Below the pieces are notes generated by a model. It had not been told where the DNA came from. It did not search any database and saw only the letters and a program-made list of their open reading frames with translations. A stretch of 64,000 nt of DNA. Origin: Neurospora intermedia. Lineage: Eukaryota > Ascomycota > Sordariomycetes > Sordariales > Sordariaceae. Of this stretch, positions 12,138 to 25,402 are shown piece after piece; positions within the stretch are counted from its first letter, which is position 1; each line of letters starts with the position of its first letter. Both the position numbers and the translations under genes were made by a program. The DNA lies in assembly GCA_037102815.1 (NCBI GenBank), contig BTPP01000006.1, forward strand, positions 1,488,001 through 1,552,000, in the 5' to 3' direction.

Positions 12138-15100
12138 CTAGAATTCCTCGTCCTCCGAGTCCGAATCAGCATCCGGCACCAAAGCCCTATACCGTCGGCT
12201 CGCCAAATCCTCTTCCAACCCTCCATCGCTCTCAGAATCAACATACCCCTCGCCTCCGACCAGCGACAGCGCCACAGGCAAGAAGACCAACGCGTGTGTG
12301 GCGGCAAAGATGACCAAAGCGACCCAGATACGGAAGTAGTAAATCTCAAAGATCTTGCTACGGGTAAAACCGAGCACAAAGACACCGAGAAGCTTGGTGA
12401 CCGTGATGCCCGAGAAGACGGAGCCACCGACGTTGCTGAGCGCAGTCCACGCACGCGCGTCGCGGCCACGGAAGCGGTTCTTGGCGCGCTCCATGCATGA
12501 GCGAGACGGGAACATGAAGGCGCGGGCAATGTGGGCGCAGAACTCGACGGCAATACCGACACAGATGATGAGGTTGACGAGCGAGACGGCGTTGAGGGAG
12601 ACGCCCATGACGGCCATGGCACCGATGATGTCGACGATGGCCATGACGACCGTGAAGCTGACTACTGCTGCTGTGACCAGGGAGCCGAGCAGGACGGAGG
12701 CGACAATGAAGATGATGCCGACGGCGGAGCCGAGGAGGGCGCCGGTGAGCGAGACGATGCTGGCGTACTGATCGAAGAAGACGTAGAAGACGCTGTAGGG
12801 GAAGACATCTAGTCCTGTTTCGGCGCTGATCTCGTTGGCGATACGGCGAGCAGCGGCGTAAGCGTCGATAAAGTCGTCTTGGCTGCGGAGCGGGATGTGG
12901 CTTGTACGGAAGTGACTGGCCGGGATGGTGTCCCTTTCCGAGTCAACCAAAACTGCAGAGCCATACGAAGCCTGTCCGCCCAAGGGACAATCTTCGTTTG
13001 TTGGCGCACTGAGGAACTTCTTCAAGTAGTAGACAAACTCGTCACCCTCTGGCATGCCAGAAAGAGTAATGTTCCATGCCGGCGTCCGGTTCGCAAAGCA
13101 GGGTCTCCGTCGCTCCATGCAGCACCTCTCGTTCTCGGGGTTGAGCCACTGGAAGAAGTCATCAATCCAGCTGGCAGTGGGCGTCGAGATATAAGAGACC
13201 TCAGTCCGCTTCCTCTCCTGTTCCAAGATGTTCGAAAGCGACATCTGCTCACAAGTGGTATAGCGGGCACAGACCTTCTGCTGTTGCGCCCGATCAGTAG
13301 CGTTGAACTCCCTGGTAACAAAATAGACTGGCGGACCAGTGTTGAGGTACTCGTAAAGATCGTTGAAATAAGGTATCAAGTACGAATCATCTGGAATGGC
13401 AACGCGCTGGTCCAGACCCAGCTTGACCTCGGGAATCAGAGCAACACCAGCCGCGAACACGCCCAAGAAGATCATGACAATGACAGCTTTGGTCTTCTTG
13501 CCCAGCAGGCGAGGAGCGTAAACCTTGCGAATGAACTGTTGAAGATAACTTTCCTCGGGAGCCTCAAGATAGACAGGGGCCGGACCTGCACCGTTGCTGG
13601 TGAGATGGACTCTAGCAGATTTGATTTGGATGCAAGGGAAGCAGTCCGCTCGAGAATCCTCAACGCGGATCTGGTTCAGCGTCAGCACGGAAACAAACAT
13701 GGTCACTTGAAGAATGGCGTTGATGAAGACAGCGCCAGCCGCATAGATGGCGAAGTTCCTCACCGCCGGCATGCCGACAAAGGCACCGAGCGCAAAGGAT
13801 GCCGTCTCGGTCAAGGCCGAGAAGAGGATCGAGGGGCCCATCCGTCCCAAAGCCCTAGAAATCCGTGCCTCAACCATGTCGTCAGGGTAGCTAATGTTCA
13901 CACGCTCAAACTCGTGAACGATCAGGAAGATGTTATCCACACCAACAGCGAGAACGATGAACGGAATCACATCGACAATGATCAAGGTAGCCCGCAGGCC
14001 AGCCCAAGAGAAGAGACCAATCGAGGCAGTGATCGACATGAGAACGATGACGATGCCCACAATCCCGAGTGTGAACTTGGACTCAACCAGCGAGACAGCC
14101 GGGTTGCGGATCAAGTCCTTGAAGGTCAGAGTAGTAGAGCCAAGAGCAAGCGAAGCATATAAGAACATGATGATGTAGCTGATGACAATGATCTTGGCAT
14201 CGGTGTTGGTGGACTTGTTGAGTTCTTCCTCAAGACTGATTTCGGTTGAGAAGGAAAGGCGGAGGCCGCGCTCTTTGGCCTCATCTTGCACTTCCAACAG
14301 TCGGTTCTTGAGTGCCACTTCCCAGTCCATCGCACGGTCAACTTCGGGAGAGTCTTCAGGAGGATTGATCAACACCCAGGTAACAGTCATAGCTGAAGCT
14401 TCCGCAACGTTGCCGCCCTCTGGGTATCCGCCAAGAATCATGCTAGGGTCAAGAGGCTGCCCATACGCAGGGCGACACTCCACCGGGGACGCGGCGCAAG
14501 TCCGCAACGTGCTCTGCCAAGTCTCTGGATTAACAGAGTCGGGATCGTCTTGGAAGTAAGCAGCAACTGACTGAACAACGCAAGCATCACCAGTGGGCTT
14601 GAGGCACAGGTCCTGGAAACTGCTTCCATAATTGGCACCCTTGAGCGCCGCAACGCTCTTCTCGACATCCATCCACCAGAGGAGAGTATCACGGCTCAGG
14701 ACGGGTCCAGGACCGGAGGGGTTGGTATCGTTCACAAGGAAGACCTTCTCAGCGCGGTAGAAGGCGCCGAAATGGGAGTCGAAGAAGGCTTTCTCCTCGG
14801 CCGCTGGTGAAGTTGGGCTCACCCACAAACGGGCCGGGTTCTTTTCAAGCTCAAAATGGAACCAGCCAAGACTGAGGATACTAGCGATCAGAATGCTGGT
14901 GACAATGGTAATGGCCGGGAACGTGGCCGCGACATATCCCAACTTGCTGAAAGCAGAATCACACCATGTGTTGATGATGTATGTCTTTTGGGGGCGGTCA
15001 ATCATGGCCACGTTCTGGGTCAAGTCTCCCTCATCCTCGTCGTCGCTCGGGGCAGCATCAGTGAGAAGACGGAGTCTTTCACTCCTGCGCTTAGCATGTC

Positions 15101-16040
15101 TCTTCCAGGCAATGTGGCCGACTACGGCAGCAATGGAGATAAACAAGATGACGCTGTAAGTCAAGATCGAAGCAAATGACAGGCACGGTAGTGCGCCGAC
15201 ATGGCAAGACCCAGCCTGTTCGACGTCCGGGAGCGTGGGGCAGATCTCGGGGCAGTCGACGCAGGCACAACGGAAGTTGGGGTCCTCGTCGTTGCATTTC
15301 TTGGGCTTCATGGGCAACGGCTTCATATCGGGCTCGGTGTATTCGACAGGGAAGTTTATCTGGAAAGGCGAGCCACCGAAGCGTTCCTGGCCAAGGAACT
15401 TGAGCAACTGGGTGTAGTTTTTGGCACCTCCGCCTATCAGGTCCATGGCCCTCGAGTTTGTAGGGCCGAACTTGACGTCCTTGCAGCTGTTATAGAAGCC
15501 GGTTCCATACTCTTCAGAAATCAACTGGTCCAGCTCGGTCACTAGTTCCTTGCCCTTCTTTTCAATTGTCTGGGTGACGTTGACGAACAGCGACTGGTTG
15601 GGAGAACATGTAAAGGTGCAAAACATGTTGAAGAAGTTGTCTTTGCACGCCGGGCAAGACGATATTATTTGGTTCACTGTCGACAGAGAGGATTTGAGCG
15701 AGTCAACCTGTAGTAAATGTCAATATCAGCATCTGGCTTGGTTAACCCGACGAACCGAAAGAGGAATTACCTGTTCAGGCAGGCAGCACACCGGCCCTGT
15801 ACTCCATTTTGGGCCACAGAGATCAACTAGTTGTTGACGGAGATAGTCATCGGGTTCCTCGGCCAAGCCATTGTCAACACAGGGCAACTGGCTTCCAAAG
15901 AGACCCTTGGATCCGCAGTGGCCTCTGATAGCACATCGTCCAGCTTCGTGCTTTGGCGTATATAGCTCGGCAGTGACACTTCCCAGACCTGATAGTAGAA
16001 GCCCGCCGCTGGCCGCGACAAGCGTGGATAGCTTTATCAT
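12138..16040 (-). CDS. ncr1: NPC1/NCR1-type sterol transporter
   Basis: Two exons, 16040-15771 and 15707-12138, encode 1279 residues, essentially the length of yeast and human NPC1. The 63-bp intron joins CCLPEQ to VDSLKSSLSTVNQ in phase 0. A cleavable signal peptide is followed by the cysteine-rich luminal sterol-binding domain, recognisable by CCLPEQ and by SCPACKDNFFNMFCTFTCSP. A first membrane helix lies near residues 175-200. The sterol-sensing domain spans about 595-771 (LFSALTETASFALGAF inside it). A second cysteine-containing luminal loop and the C-terminal RND-type membrane block (about 1070-1160 and after) follow. The tail ends in an acidic DSDSEDEEF stretch rather than the mammalian di-leucine signal. 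By family it moves sterol from the vacuole lumen into the membrane, working with NPC2. Exon 2 is intronless over 3.5 kb. Confidence 0.97.
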
Positions 16041-17236
16041 GGTCGAGAATCAATCAAGGGCAGGACGTCGTCGCTATTATTGACGTTGCCGTTGCCGCTC
16101 GGCGGCTTCGATGCGATGGGAAGTTCCCGCTCAAATGTTGGTCCGGCCAACGTTCTTCCCGGGAGACTGATGCAGGACCTATGTATCAGGTTGCATATGG
16201 TATGATACCAATAGTCGTCGTCAAATCAGCGATGGAGGTATGGTAAGGTCCTCGGAATCACTTCGTTGTGATGGTCGCTTCGAGCTGTTCGACTTCAACT
16301 GGTTGTTGACCGTCGATGTCTCGGTGGATAGAGAGAGGACCTAGGTGATCGGGTCGGGTCCAGGCGATAGTGGATTGATTAGTGGACCAGAATCCCAGAC
16401 GGCGATGATGGATGGTTGAACCTCCCGTCTGTTTTCCGATTATTGATAATGGGAGTTGGAGATGGGAAACTGAACCGGAACTGGAAATGGAAACTGGCAC
16501 TTGCCCTGTCCCAGGCATGAAACGGATGACCTGGAAGCCCTTCCCTTCAGTTGATGAAAGGTGCCTGCCAGCGCTGTGGTCGTGTTTGGCTAGGTGTATG
16601 CATGCGTCATCAACTGAAGGCAGCTAAGACGCCCTGTGTTTTCTGATTGGCTGTTTTCGGACTGGGGCAAAAGGTGGGAGGAGAACTCCGTCGAGGAAGG
16701 TAACGACTGGTACTGGTAGAGGCCGCCAGCTGAGGCCGCGACGCTCATGCAGTCCCTCAAGTCCCTGAGAATCGATCACGCGGGACAAGTCCACAGCTGT
16801 GAATCCCTGCCAAGACCTGGCTAACAGCTGGATACGGCAGGCGGTAAAGTATTTACTATGAAGGGTTCATGTCGAACCGTCTTCGTCCTTGGCCCCCGTC
16901 ACCAATATCGTACAAGCTATGTACACTAACTACATAGTTGGTTATCTCTACAGAAACTTGTATGACAAGAGCATCTCAAAACTTGATATGTGCTTCAAAG
17001 CATACATCCGCTATCATCTCTACTTGATCATTATCAATACATCCTAGCGCAAATACTACCATATGCCAAAGCAGTGAATAACCAAAACAATACACGCTCC
17101 AGCTCAGCTTTTTCCAAAATCCACGCCCATGGGCTGTTCAACACTGCTGACATGCGAACAAATATATGACCCAAAATGACCCGGCGACAACATATGCAAG
17201 TAATCCCCCCTCTCTTCATCCCCATGGCAAAACCAA
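16041..17236. other. Intergenic spacer and NPC1-like promoter region
   Basis: 1.2 kb containing the promoter and 5' leader of the NPC1-like gene and the 3' UTR of the Smr gene, both read on the minus strand. No ORF is supported. It carries one perfect 14-bp inverted repeat, listed separately. Confidence 0.6.
16544..16620. repeat. Perfect 14-bp inverted repeat with 49-bp loop
   Basis: The arm CCTTCAGTTGATGA at 16544-16557 is exactly reverse-complemented by TCATCAACTGAAGG at 16607-16620. It lies about 500 bp upstream of the NPC1-like start codon. It could form a hairpin or be a pair of oppositely oriented protein-binding sites. There is no evident target-site duplication or coding content. Confidence 0.8.
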
Positions 17237-18610
17237 TCAGACCCTCCCGGTGACGTAAAACTGGCCCGTCAACGTCTCGACCTTCCAACCGTCGTTCTTC
17301 AAGGCAATTCCCACAGCTTGTCGAAGACGCGAGACGCCACCCGAACTATGACGACCGACACCCGTAACCACCGTGAATCCCTCCATCTTGGCCTTGGACT
17401 TGCGGTGCTCGCCCAGACTGTTCCACCACCGCCAGACTCGCTCCTTGGCAATGCGCACCCCGTCCAAAACGGTGACGCCGTGAAGATCGATACTGCAGTA
17501 TGTGCTTCTCTGGTTGACTAGTTGTTCGGATGCCAGCGATACCCTCTCGGCAGCGGCACGGGCTTCTTCCCGGGCGCGTTCCGTGTAAACGATGGCGCCT
17601 TGTCGTCCCAAGGGTCCCTTGCGAGCAAGAGCCGAAGCCTGCGCGTAGAGGTTGGAGACTCCGTACTCACTGTCTGGGCTTGGTACAAGTGTAGACGCCC
17701 TTTCAAAGGTGGTGACAGCCTGTGAACTTGCCATGCCGCCGCGCCGTGTTGACGACGAGGGTCGGATGGGTCCCTTAGCCCCTTCCAATTCCTCGTTGTC
17801 CACTGTCGGCGATACCACTGCGTAATTCAGCGCAAGTTTTGCCTTTCCTTTACTGCTTTGGTCCTTGGACTTGTTCTTGCCCCTGCGGGTTGCGGTGCTT
17901 CCCTGTGGCTCGTGAAAGCCATCCAGTCCCTTGGGCAGCTGGCCCGTTTCGTGGAGGTGCTGCCGGGTCAGAAGATCGTCAAAGGCCCTGTCAAGGTCGC
18001 CTCCGCTTTGTTTAAGCACAAACTTGAGGGTGTGCTCCTTGAAGTTGGGAAACACCAGACGAAGTCGCTCGACCTTATCCAGCTCGTTCAGGTCTGATGA
18101 ATCGCAAAATTTGAGGTCCTCGGACGACGAGGAGGACTCGAAGGAGAAGATGGAGTCGGATATCGTTGTGGCATTTTCCGTAGCCAAAGACTCCGACATG
18201 ATGCTGTGATCGACTTCATCACCGTTTGCCCCCTCGACAGAAATGCCCATTCCGGAGGGGTCAAACGACGTCGAGGCCTCACATGAAGCAGTCTGCGCCA
18301 GTGTGTTGAGAATGTCCTTAATGTCGTCATAATCCGTTTGGATGTTTCGCTCCAGGGTAATAGCAAGAATGAGTGACTGATCCAGATCTCGAAACTCCTC
18401 CTGCAGTTGAATAATCCACGGTTAAACAATCGATTATTTTAAAACATGATTTTGGGGCATGAAGATATGATAAGTGTTGTGGGTTCCAGTCCGGCTTGAA
18501 CCTACAAAGAGTTGTTCTAGAAGGGAGTCAGCAGACTCCAACCGAGCCTTTCCCTCATATGAGGGAGAGCCTGATGGCTTCACATGGCTTTTCGTTTTCC
18601 TTCCCCCCAT
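17237..18610 (-). CDS. CUE-Smr domain protein (Cue2-like endonuclease candidate)
   Basis: Two exons, 18610-18506 and 18400-17237, encode 422 residues. The intron (GTAGGT donor, CTGCAG acceptor) is phase 0 and joins SADSLLEQLF to EEFRDLDQSLILA. The ATG at 18610 was chosen because an upstream frame closes before it and because the spliced N-terminus resembles that of fungal Smr proteins. A CUE-type ubiquitin-binding helix bundle is at about residues 143-184 (RLVFPNFKEHTLKFVL). The C-terminal Smr domain at 339-422 starts with IDLHGVTV and has the loop TGVGRHSSGG (381-390). Yeast Cue2 uses this combination to cleave mRNA at collided ribosomes in no-go decay. Assigning that role here rests on domain architecture only. 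The central ~150 residues are low complexity and basic. Confidence 0.88.
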
Positions 18611-20597
18611 CCCAGGTGAAAAAGGCTATGGTTGTCGCTTAAAGGATGTGCGTGATAGAATACCGCTGGTTTGGCGCTGTGGCATGAACATGAGGTGGAT
18701 AAAAAAGACGAGACGGCTGGATTTCACTGTTCATCGTATGTAAGATAGGCCCAGTGTCGAGGTGAGAATTGTGTTGACTGGAGGTGCCCAAATCTAACCT
18801 GAGGATGAGCCAATGTCAAAATTGGCCAAAGAAACCTAGCGTTTGCTTTTCTGTTTGCGCTTTCCCGACTTTCGCCCTGGGCCGCTTTCCTGTGAATCGG
18901 TGGGAGCGGGGGTCGCCAGGGTGTCACCAAGCAACTGGCCCCGATAGGTAGCCAGGGGAACCTTTCAGTTTGCAAGTGCAGGGTACACAAGTTGAGTTAA
19001 GATTGTGTTAGCCAGCAGTGGAAGAGCAGGCTTACTTTCTATCTTGCATTAACAGCTTCAAGACCCCGCATGACTACTGCGGGGTCATTATCCGCTTTCC
19101 GTTTCCAGGTTGTGATGCTGAAGAGCAGAACAGGGGCCCATCGCGGGTTCTGACGTCGTCAACAAGAATTAGGTTGATCCTCCAGCATCGATTCGATTCA
19201 TGCTATCTGACTTGGGACGAGAGAATCAGCATTTGCAGAGCCATGTACTATGAAGCAGGACAGTCATTTCTTTCTTAAATCTGCTGGGTCATGTTTCATC
19301 CCATCGTTAACAGCGGGCTCATCATTTTACAACGACGACGACGGTCTTCACTCTCATGGGCACCTCAAGCACGCTGGTGGCCTAACCATCGACCGACCAA
19401 CCATGTCCATGAGCCGATCTGCCATTGTAGCGAGAACTTGAAGAGGGCTATGCTGTAGCCCCTTCTATCAGTCGCGAATAGTGGAAAATAGTGTCCAAGT
19501 TCTCCAGTGTCGTCGACAGCGACATGAGTCTCAACTGCTTGACATTTCACGAAGCAATGGAATAAGCCGTGTGGATGGGCGGGTCGGCTCGCTATGAATA
19601 ATGCATGCATCACGGCTCAGCTGCCATATGTCAGTGATGATGCAAAACAGCAACAACAGATACCGGTACCTACCATACACGACATATAAACTTTGGATGA
19701 CACGATCCATGGTTGTCGTTCGGACGTCTCGGGGACCCGAGAGTCAGGAACATGAAGGCCGATGAAGAGTCCGAGCGGAAGGGCACACCCCCCACTAGCT
19801 TCCATTCAATCGGACTTTGACCGCTTCCGTTCGTCGTCATTCCACAGCATTCATATTTACAAGGCACCATCGCAACAGCGCTTGCATTGCGAATGGCGAC
19901 GGTTGCACCAATGATAGACCCTAGACATGTCATATGCCTGAGTCAACATGGGGATTGATTCTCCAAGTGCCTGATGCTAGATATCTAAAGGCAGCGGATG
20001 ACAGATGTCAGACTGCCCTAGAAGCCTCAGGATGAAACATGCAGGGACGGTGAAAGATCAGGCTACCGGCGAGATTGCACATACACACACGCACACACGC
20101 ACACACAAGTTCACAGCGTCCGTCACGCTTTGTCTCTTTTCAAACACCAACCGTGACTCGCGGTGTCTCTTGACCAAGTTGACTTGTCGCTGAACCTTAC
20201 TACCTTACTCACCCACACCCTACGTGTCCTTCGTTCTTTCTCCTCTGGTGCCAGTCACCAGTCACAACGAACCAGTCGCCACGCCGTTCGCTATCAGCAT
20301 CAAACCGAAAGATCCAGGAGATACACCTATCCACTCGCTCTTATCCAAATGTTTACATCGACAACAACTGAAGGCTGAAGTTCTTAGTTGTTGCCCAAAA
20401 TTGGTAAATCGGGAAAAAGGACACGGAACGGGTCTTATCGTATCATCACCGTTCACGCATTCACGCCAGCACGTGAAGAAGCCAGCATATCTTTGTATGC
20501 ATACGCATCATTATCTGCTGCAGTTTTCCTTGCCTTGCCTTGCAGCGTCAAGCACTCATCGGCCTGAACTCTTCACCAATTACATGGTCCTTGCATC
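18611..20597. other. Divergent intergenic region, 2.0 kb
   Basis: It lies between the start codons of the Smr gene (minus) and the amidase gene (plus), so both promoters are here. No ORF is supported. A CA microsatellite occurs at 20079-20107. Confidence 0.6.
20079..20107 (+). repeat. CA-dinucleotide microsatellite
   Basis: Imperfect (CA)n interrupted by single T and G substitutions, about 29 bp, 490 bp upstream of the amidase start codon. Confidence 0.85.
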
Positions 20598-22605
20598 ATG
20601 TCACAAAAAATGGGTTCGGTGTCACAGTCCAAAAGACTGTTGAACTATCCAGACCCTTTGAGAGGGTAAGCTCAGCTTTCGATACTGCGGCCATCGCTGT
20701 GATCGTCGCTGAAAATTGAACAGACGTGCTGACTGGTATTCACAGTCCGGATGTTCCATATGTGGTGGAGAGAAAGTCCAACCCACCCATTCGCGGCTGG
20801 ATCATTTGCGCCGCTGCCTTCATGTAAGTTCTTCTTTTCAAGAGAGTCGCTCTACGTACATGCTGAGCCAACACCCATTATGCAGTTTGGAATATGTTCG
20901 CTTTATCAGGGAGATGATATGGCGCAACGCCGGCTTCGGCGACCTACGCAAGATTCGCCCCTATATTGAGGACTACGAGCCATGGTTTGAGCCTCAGATC
21001 GTACCCTTTCCAGATTTTGAGACTACCGATGAAGTTAAGGATGACCTTGAGGATGACGAAATCCCGGAAACTGAGGCGGCCAAGCGAGACGACCTCCGCC
21101 ACAGATATCCCCAGGCAAATTATTACTCAGTGGAGGACTATCGAAAACTCTACCTCTCAGGCGCACTCACGCCGTTGGACGTTGCCCAAGCTCTGCTGCC
21201 CCTGATCCGCCGCGATGTCGAGAACCCTACCGAGTACTCTTCAGCATGGTTCGACAGCAAGGTTGACAAAGTTTTGGCTGCGGCAACGGCGTCGACGCAG
21301 CGGTACAAGGAAGGACGCTCTCTTGGTCCCTTGGATGGCGTTCCTACTGGTGTCAAGGACGAGTACGACATTGACGGCTACGAAACCAACCTTGGCTCGA
21401 AAAATATCTACACAGGAACCATCCACGAGGAAGATTCCATCACAACCTGGTGTGTGCGCAAGCTGCAAGAATCCGGCGCCATCATCCTCGGCAAGCTCTC
21501 CATGCATGAATTCGGTCTCGACACCACCGGCAACAACCCGGTTCACGGTACTCCCAGAAACCCTCACAACCCCAACTACTACACAGGCGGCAGCTCCTCT
21601 GGCACCGGCTATGCCGTCAGTGCCGGTCTCATCCCTATCGGTCTCGGCAGCGACGGCGGCGGCAGCATTCGCATCCCCTCCAGTCTCTGCGGCGTGTTTG
21701 GTATCAAGCCCACCCACGGCCGTCTCTCTTTCAAGCCCGGCCAAAACCACTGCCTGACCTGCGCCTGTCTCGGTCCCATCGCTGCGGACATCAAGTCCCT
21801 CGCCACCGTCTTCCAAGTAATCTGCAAGCCTCACCCGTCCTCTCCCTTCCCGCCCTTGAAGCGCCTCAGCTTGGCGGGCGGTAGCCACCCCAAAGTCCTC
21901 GGTATCCCCTCCGCCTGGTTCGCTCGCGCCACGCCCGCCATTCAAACCCTCTGCAACACCATGATCCGGCGCCTCTGCTCCGACCACGGCTACACGGCCG
22001 TGGAAATCGACATTCCCTTCCTTCCCGAGGGCCAAATCGCGCACGCTATCGCCGTTCTCACCGACGCCGCCACCCTCCTCCCGGAAACCAGCAACTTGAC
22101 CTACGGCAACCGCATCCTTATCGCCCTTGGTACCGTCACGCCCGCCTCTGATTACATGCTAGCCATGAAGCTGCGCCGCGTGCTGATGCAGCACCTCTCC
22201 TGGCTGTGGCAGCAATACCCGGGGATGTTGATTGTCACCCCCACAACCAGCTGCGAGGGCTTGCCGATCAAGAGCAAGAGCGAGCTGAAGTGGGGCGTCA
22301 ATGATGGGGATAGAACGCTGCAGAGCATGGAGTATGTTTGGCTGGCAAATTTCTGTGGACTGCCGAGCATCTCGGTGCCCGCTGGGTTTGTCAGTCCAGA
22401 GTCGGGTTTGGTCAACGATATGGACGTGCAAGGGAGAGGGGAGGTGCCCGTAGGATTGATGGCTATGGGAGAGTGGTGCGCAGAGGAGCAGTTGTTGCAG
22501 TTTGGAGCCGTGTGTGAGGAGGCGGGCGCTGATAGGAGGAGACGGCCGCCGATTTGGGTGGATGTGGTGAAGAAGGCCAAGGAGGAGGTTGCGCAGCGGG
22601 GTTAG
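20598..22605 (+). CDS. Membrane-anchored amidase-signature hydrolase
   Basis: Three exons, 20598-20665, 20746-20823 and 20886-22605, encode 621 residues. The introns have GTAAGC and GTAAGT donors, and splicing restores the N-terminus (LLNYPDPLRG, then PDVPYVVERKSNPPIRGW), so the ATG at 20598 is preferred over any in the long exon. A hydrophobic stretch near residues 41-52 may anchor the enzyme to a membrane. The Ser-cisSer-Lys triad is visible: Lys206 in PTGVKDE, cis-Ser285 in GGSSSGTG and nucleophile Ser309 in DGGGSIRIP. The 24-residue spacing between the two serines matches amidase-signature enzymes such as FAAH. It should hydrolyse a carboxylic or fatty-acid amide; the substrate is unknown. 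An acidic EDDEIPETEAAK linker precedes the catalytic domain. Confidence 0.94.
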
Positions 22606-25402
22606 ACGGAGGAGATGGGGGATGAGGTTCAAATTGGGGTGATGTCTCTTTTGGAGAGCAAAGTTTGGCCAGAGGGTCGGAGAGAGACTGCAGTGTGGAA
22701 TGTCGTGTAGTATCAGATACATTCACCAACAATGGCGTTAAATAGCGAAACAAGCAAGATGTTGACGTCTTGCATTATCGGTCAGGGCAGTTTCAATCAT
22801 GCCGCCCATGCTTACAAAGGCACATGTACCGACGGGATGCTGGGGATCTCAAGCCCGGTAATTACACGAGGTACATTACCACTGCAGTACAGTAATACCA
22901 GAAGCCTCTTCTTCAATGGAAGATACTTATCTTACCTTTTGCTTACAGTTCCATTCAGTAAACTTTAGTGACCGGTTCGGATGAACACCAGTGGGCGATT
23001 TGTGAAGGGGAAGGGACACCCCAAACACGGGGCAAGGAAATCAAAATAGGAAGGCAGGCATGATCGAATTCGCAGGCCACCTGGACCCATCACCACTTCC
23101 TGTTGTCCATCGATCAGGGGCAGTCCCGTCCGCCCATACTTACCTCTAAACGTTTGGATGAACCTTCCTCTTTCACATCCATTCTCCCTCTTCTGTCGTG
23201 CCCAATTTGTCGAACCCCGCATTCATGATTGAATCTGCAAACTGAACTCTCCCATATTCGTCCCTCGAATTCCTGCTCAAGTTCCGGCGTTCGTGTCTTT
23301 GTGTTTCCACGGGTATTCCATCTAGACACGTTTTCGAGAGGCCTATAATAACCACTGTAACAACAATTTCGTTGTCTCTCCAGTCTGCAGCACACACGGC
23401 AAACACCGCACACCGAAAGCGTCACGAGTCGTATCTGTATAGTTTATGTCGTCGCACCTCGGGAAATTATCGAGCTGTGTGACATGCTGACTATCTATCT
23501 GTCTTTCTCTTAGATAGGAGTTTACCTACCTAGGTTCCGGGCCAGGAGTGCTTGACTCCTTCTGTCTTATACTGACAAACCACCAACCTTTTTAGAAACA
23601 AACGATGACCACTGCAACATCGCCCAATGCCCTAGTATCTTCCGTAGTGTTGCACTAAAGACGGGTGGGCGGGAGCACGCTGACACGGGGACGCACGTGT
23701 CTCGTCTGAGATTCGTGTCTCGGGGTCAGCCGAACCTGCAGCGAAAAAAACAGTGACCTGACGAGGCTTGAACAATTTACCTAACCTTTTTTTTCCGTCG
23801 TCAAGAGTGCTTGGTTACCAACGACCGAGATGCGCTGCAAAATACTACATTCAGTTACCGAAACGGAGGTTTGTGCTACCTCTAGACAGCGAGAATACCA
23901 CGTACCTATACGGTACCTAGAGGATGCAGCAAAATGTATGGTGAGTTTCCCCTTCAAATAGCAAGTAAACACGCTAAAAACTGAATTGAAGAGATTAATC
24001 ATCGCCGTGGCAATGGGGTGGCCTGTAGAGTGGACGGCGCTTGCTTTGGGCGAAGCGCAGAGGATTCGCGCCTGGCCTCTATCTCCTCACCTGCAACTGA
24101 CCCATCAACTATTAGGCACTATACCTACCCAACAAAATTGAATAAAAGATTGGAATGCGGACGACAACGGCTTTCTTTAGGCGCTTGTACTCTTTGAGCG
24201 GGTCGCCAGCATGAAGAAATCGAACGGGATGCAGTTGAGATGTGTTGCCGTATAGGTCACTATGGTAGTTTGCCTGTCTTACCGCGCGCGGAATCCGGGA
24301 TCTTTACAAGTTAATTTGTAGTGTAATAAATGACGTCTTATGCTTACAGAATGTCTTAGGAAAACCTCAAGTACATATGGGTGAAGAACCAGACCAACAT
24401 TCAAGACTGTTTCACTTCTGAACTACCCTGGTTCTGTTACTACCTACATACCAGACTTCCCGTCAAGGCCAGATGAAATCATCACTACGAGTGGAAGAAG
24501 TCCGTTCCCAGTAGCGTACCGCTGGGTCGAACCAAGACCAAACCCCTATTATTCGGGCAAGTTAGTTGAAAGCGGGCCGGGCACGCTGATATGATTTAGT
24601 ACTGACTTCCTTGTTTGCGAGCTTGGTACCCGGGTATTATTACTACACAAGACGAGATGTCTTTCGAATTGTCCCAAACCCTTCAAGTATTGAATGGAAG
24701 GTTACCTCTACGTACGGATCCGAAAGACGTCAGCAAGGTCTAATACAGTGTATTTTACTTGGCAGAGGATATTTACAAGTCTGAATATGCCTACGTATGG
24801 AAGTTGACCCAAGGTCTCGAGCCAACATCCAAAACCAGTAATGGACTGCCTATACTAAACCAGACCTAGTGAGTTATCCGGACTGTTTATCCAACACCAC
24901 CTACGGGTAAGCGTGTTATGGAAGATCGCAAACCTAAACCCACAAGAGGCTGTACACTAGTAGCGTACCTACAGCTACAGGGACCAGGGCCTAGTCTAGA
25001 GCACAACCTCACTCTATCGCCATGTTTATTCGCTTCAAGCTCTCTACTGACATCACGACGTGTGGCACAACGCAAAGTCGAAGCAAAGCACAGCCTCTAA
25101 ATTCTATTTCTATTCACCAACTTCCAAGTTGGCGGGATGGGCATTAGATATACCCAATTCTTGCAGGTTATCACTATGTATGACACTGCCATGTATGAGA
25201 ATTCGTCGTCGGAAAACATAGCTGGCAAACATCACGATTCGTAGCGACCGATGATATCAGTGATGAATCCATATAAATTCGGACATGTCCTTCCCATGGT
25301 CTCAATGAAGATGAAAGTTTCAGGGTCCATATCCATATTTTCGTCTCTCGTTCTTTCTTTTCGAAATCCCGTGTTTCTTGTAATTTCTTGACTCGGTTCA
25401 AG
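22606..25402. other. Intergenic spacer of 2.8 kb, no gene recognised
   Basis: It separates two plus-strand genes. ORFs are short and unsupported. The stretch at about 23900-24900 is lower in GC than the exons, but I see no terminal repeats, transposase remnant or RNA gene. Confidence 0.55.

Noticed and set aside
12879-14162. 427-codon plus-strand ORF
   Set aside because: It lies wholly antisense to the NPC1-like gene, lacks family resemblance, and is explained by the C-ending codon bias of the true gene.
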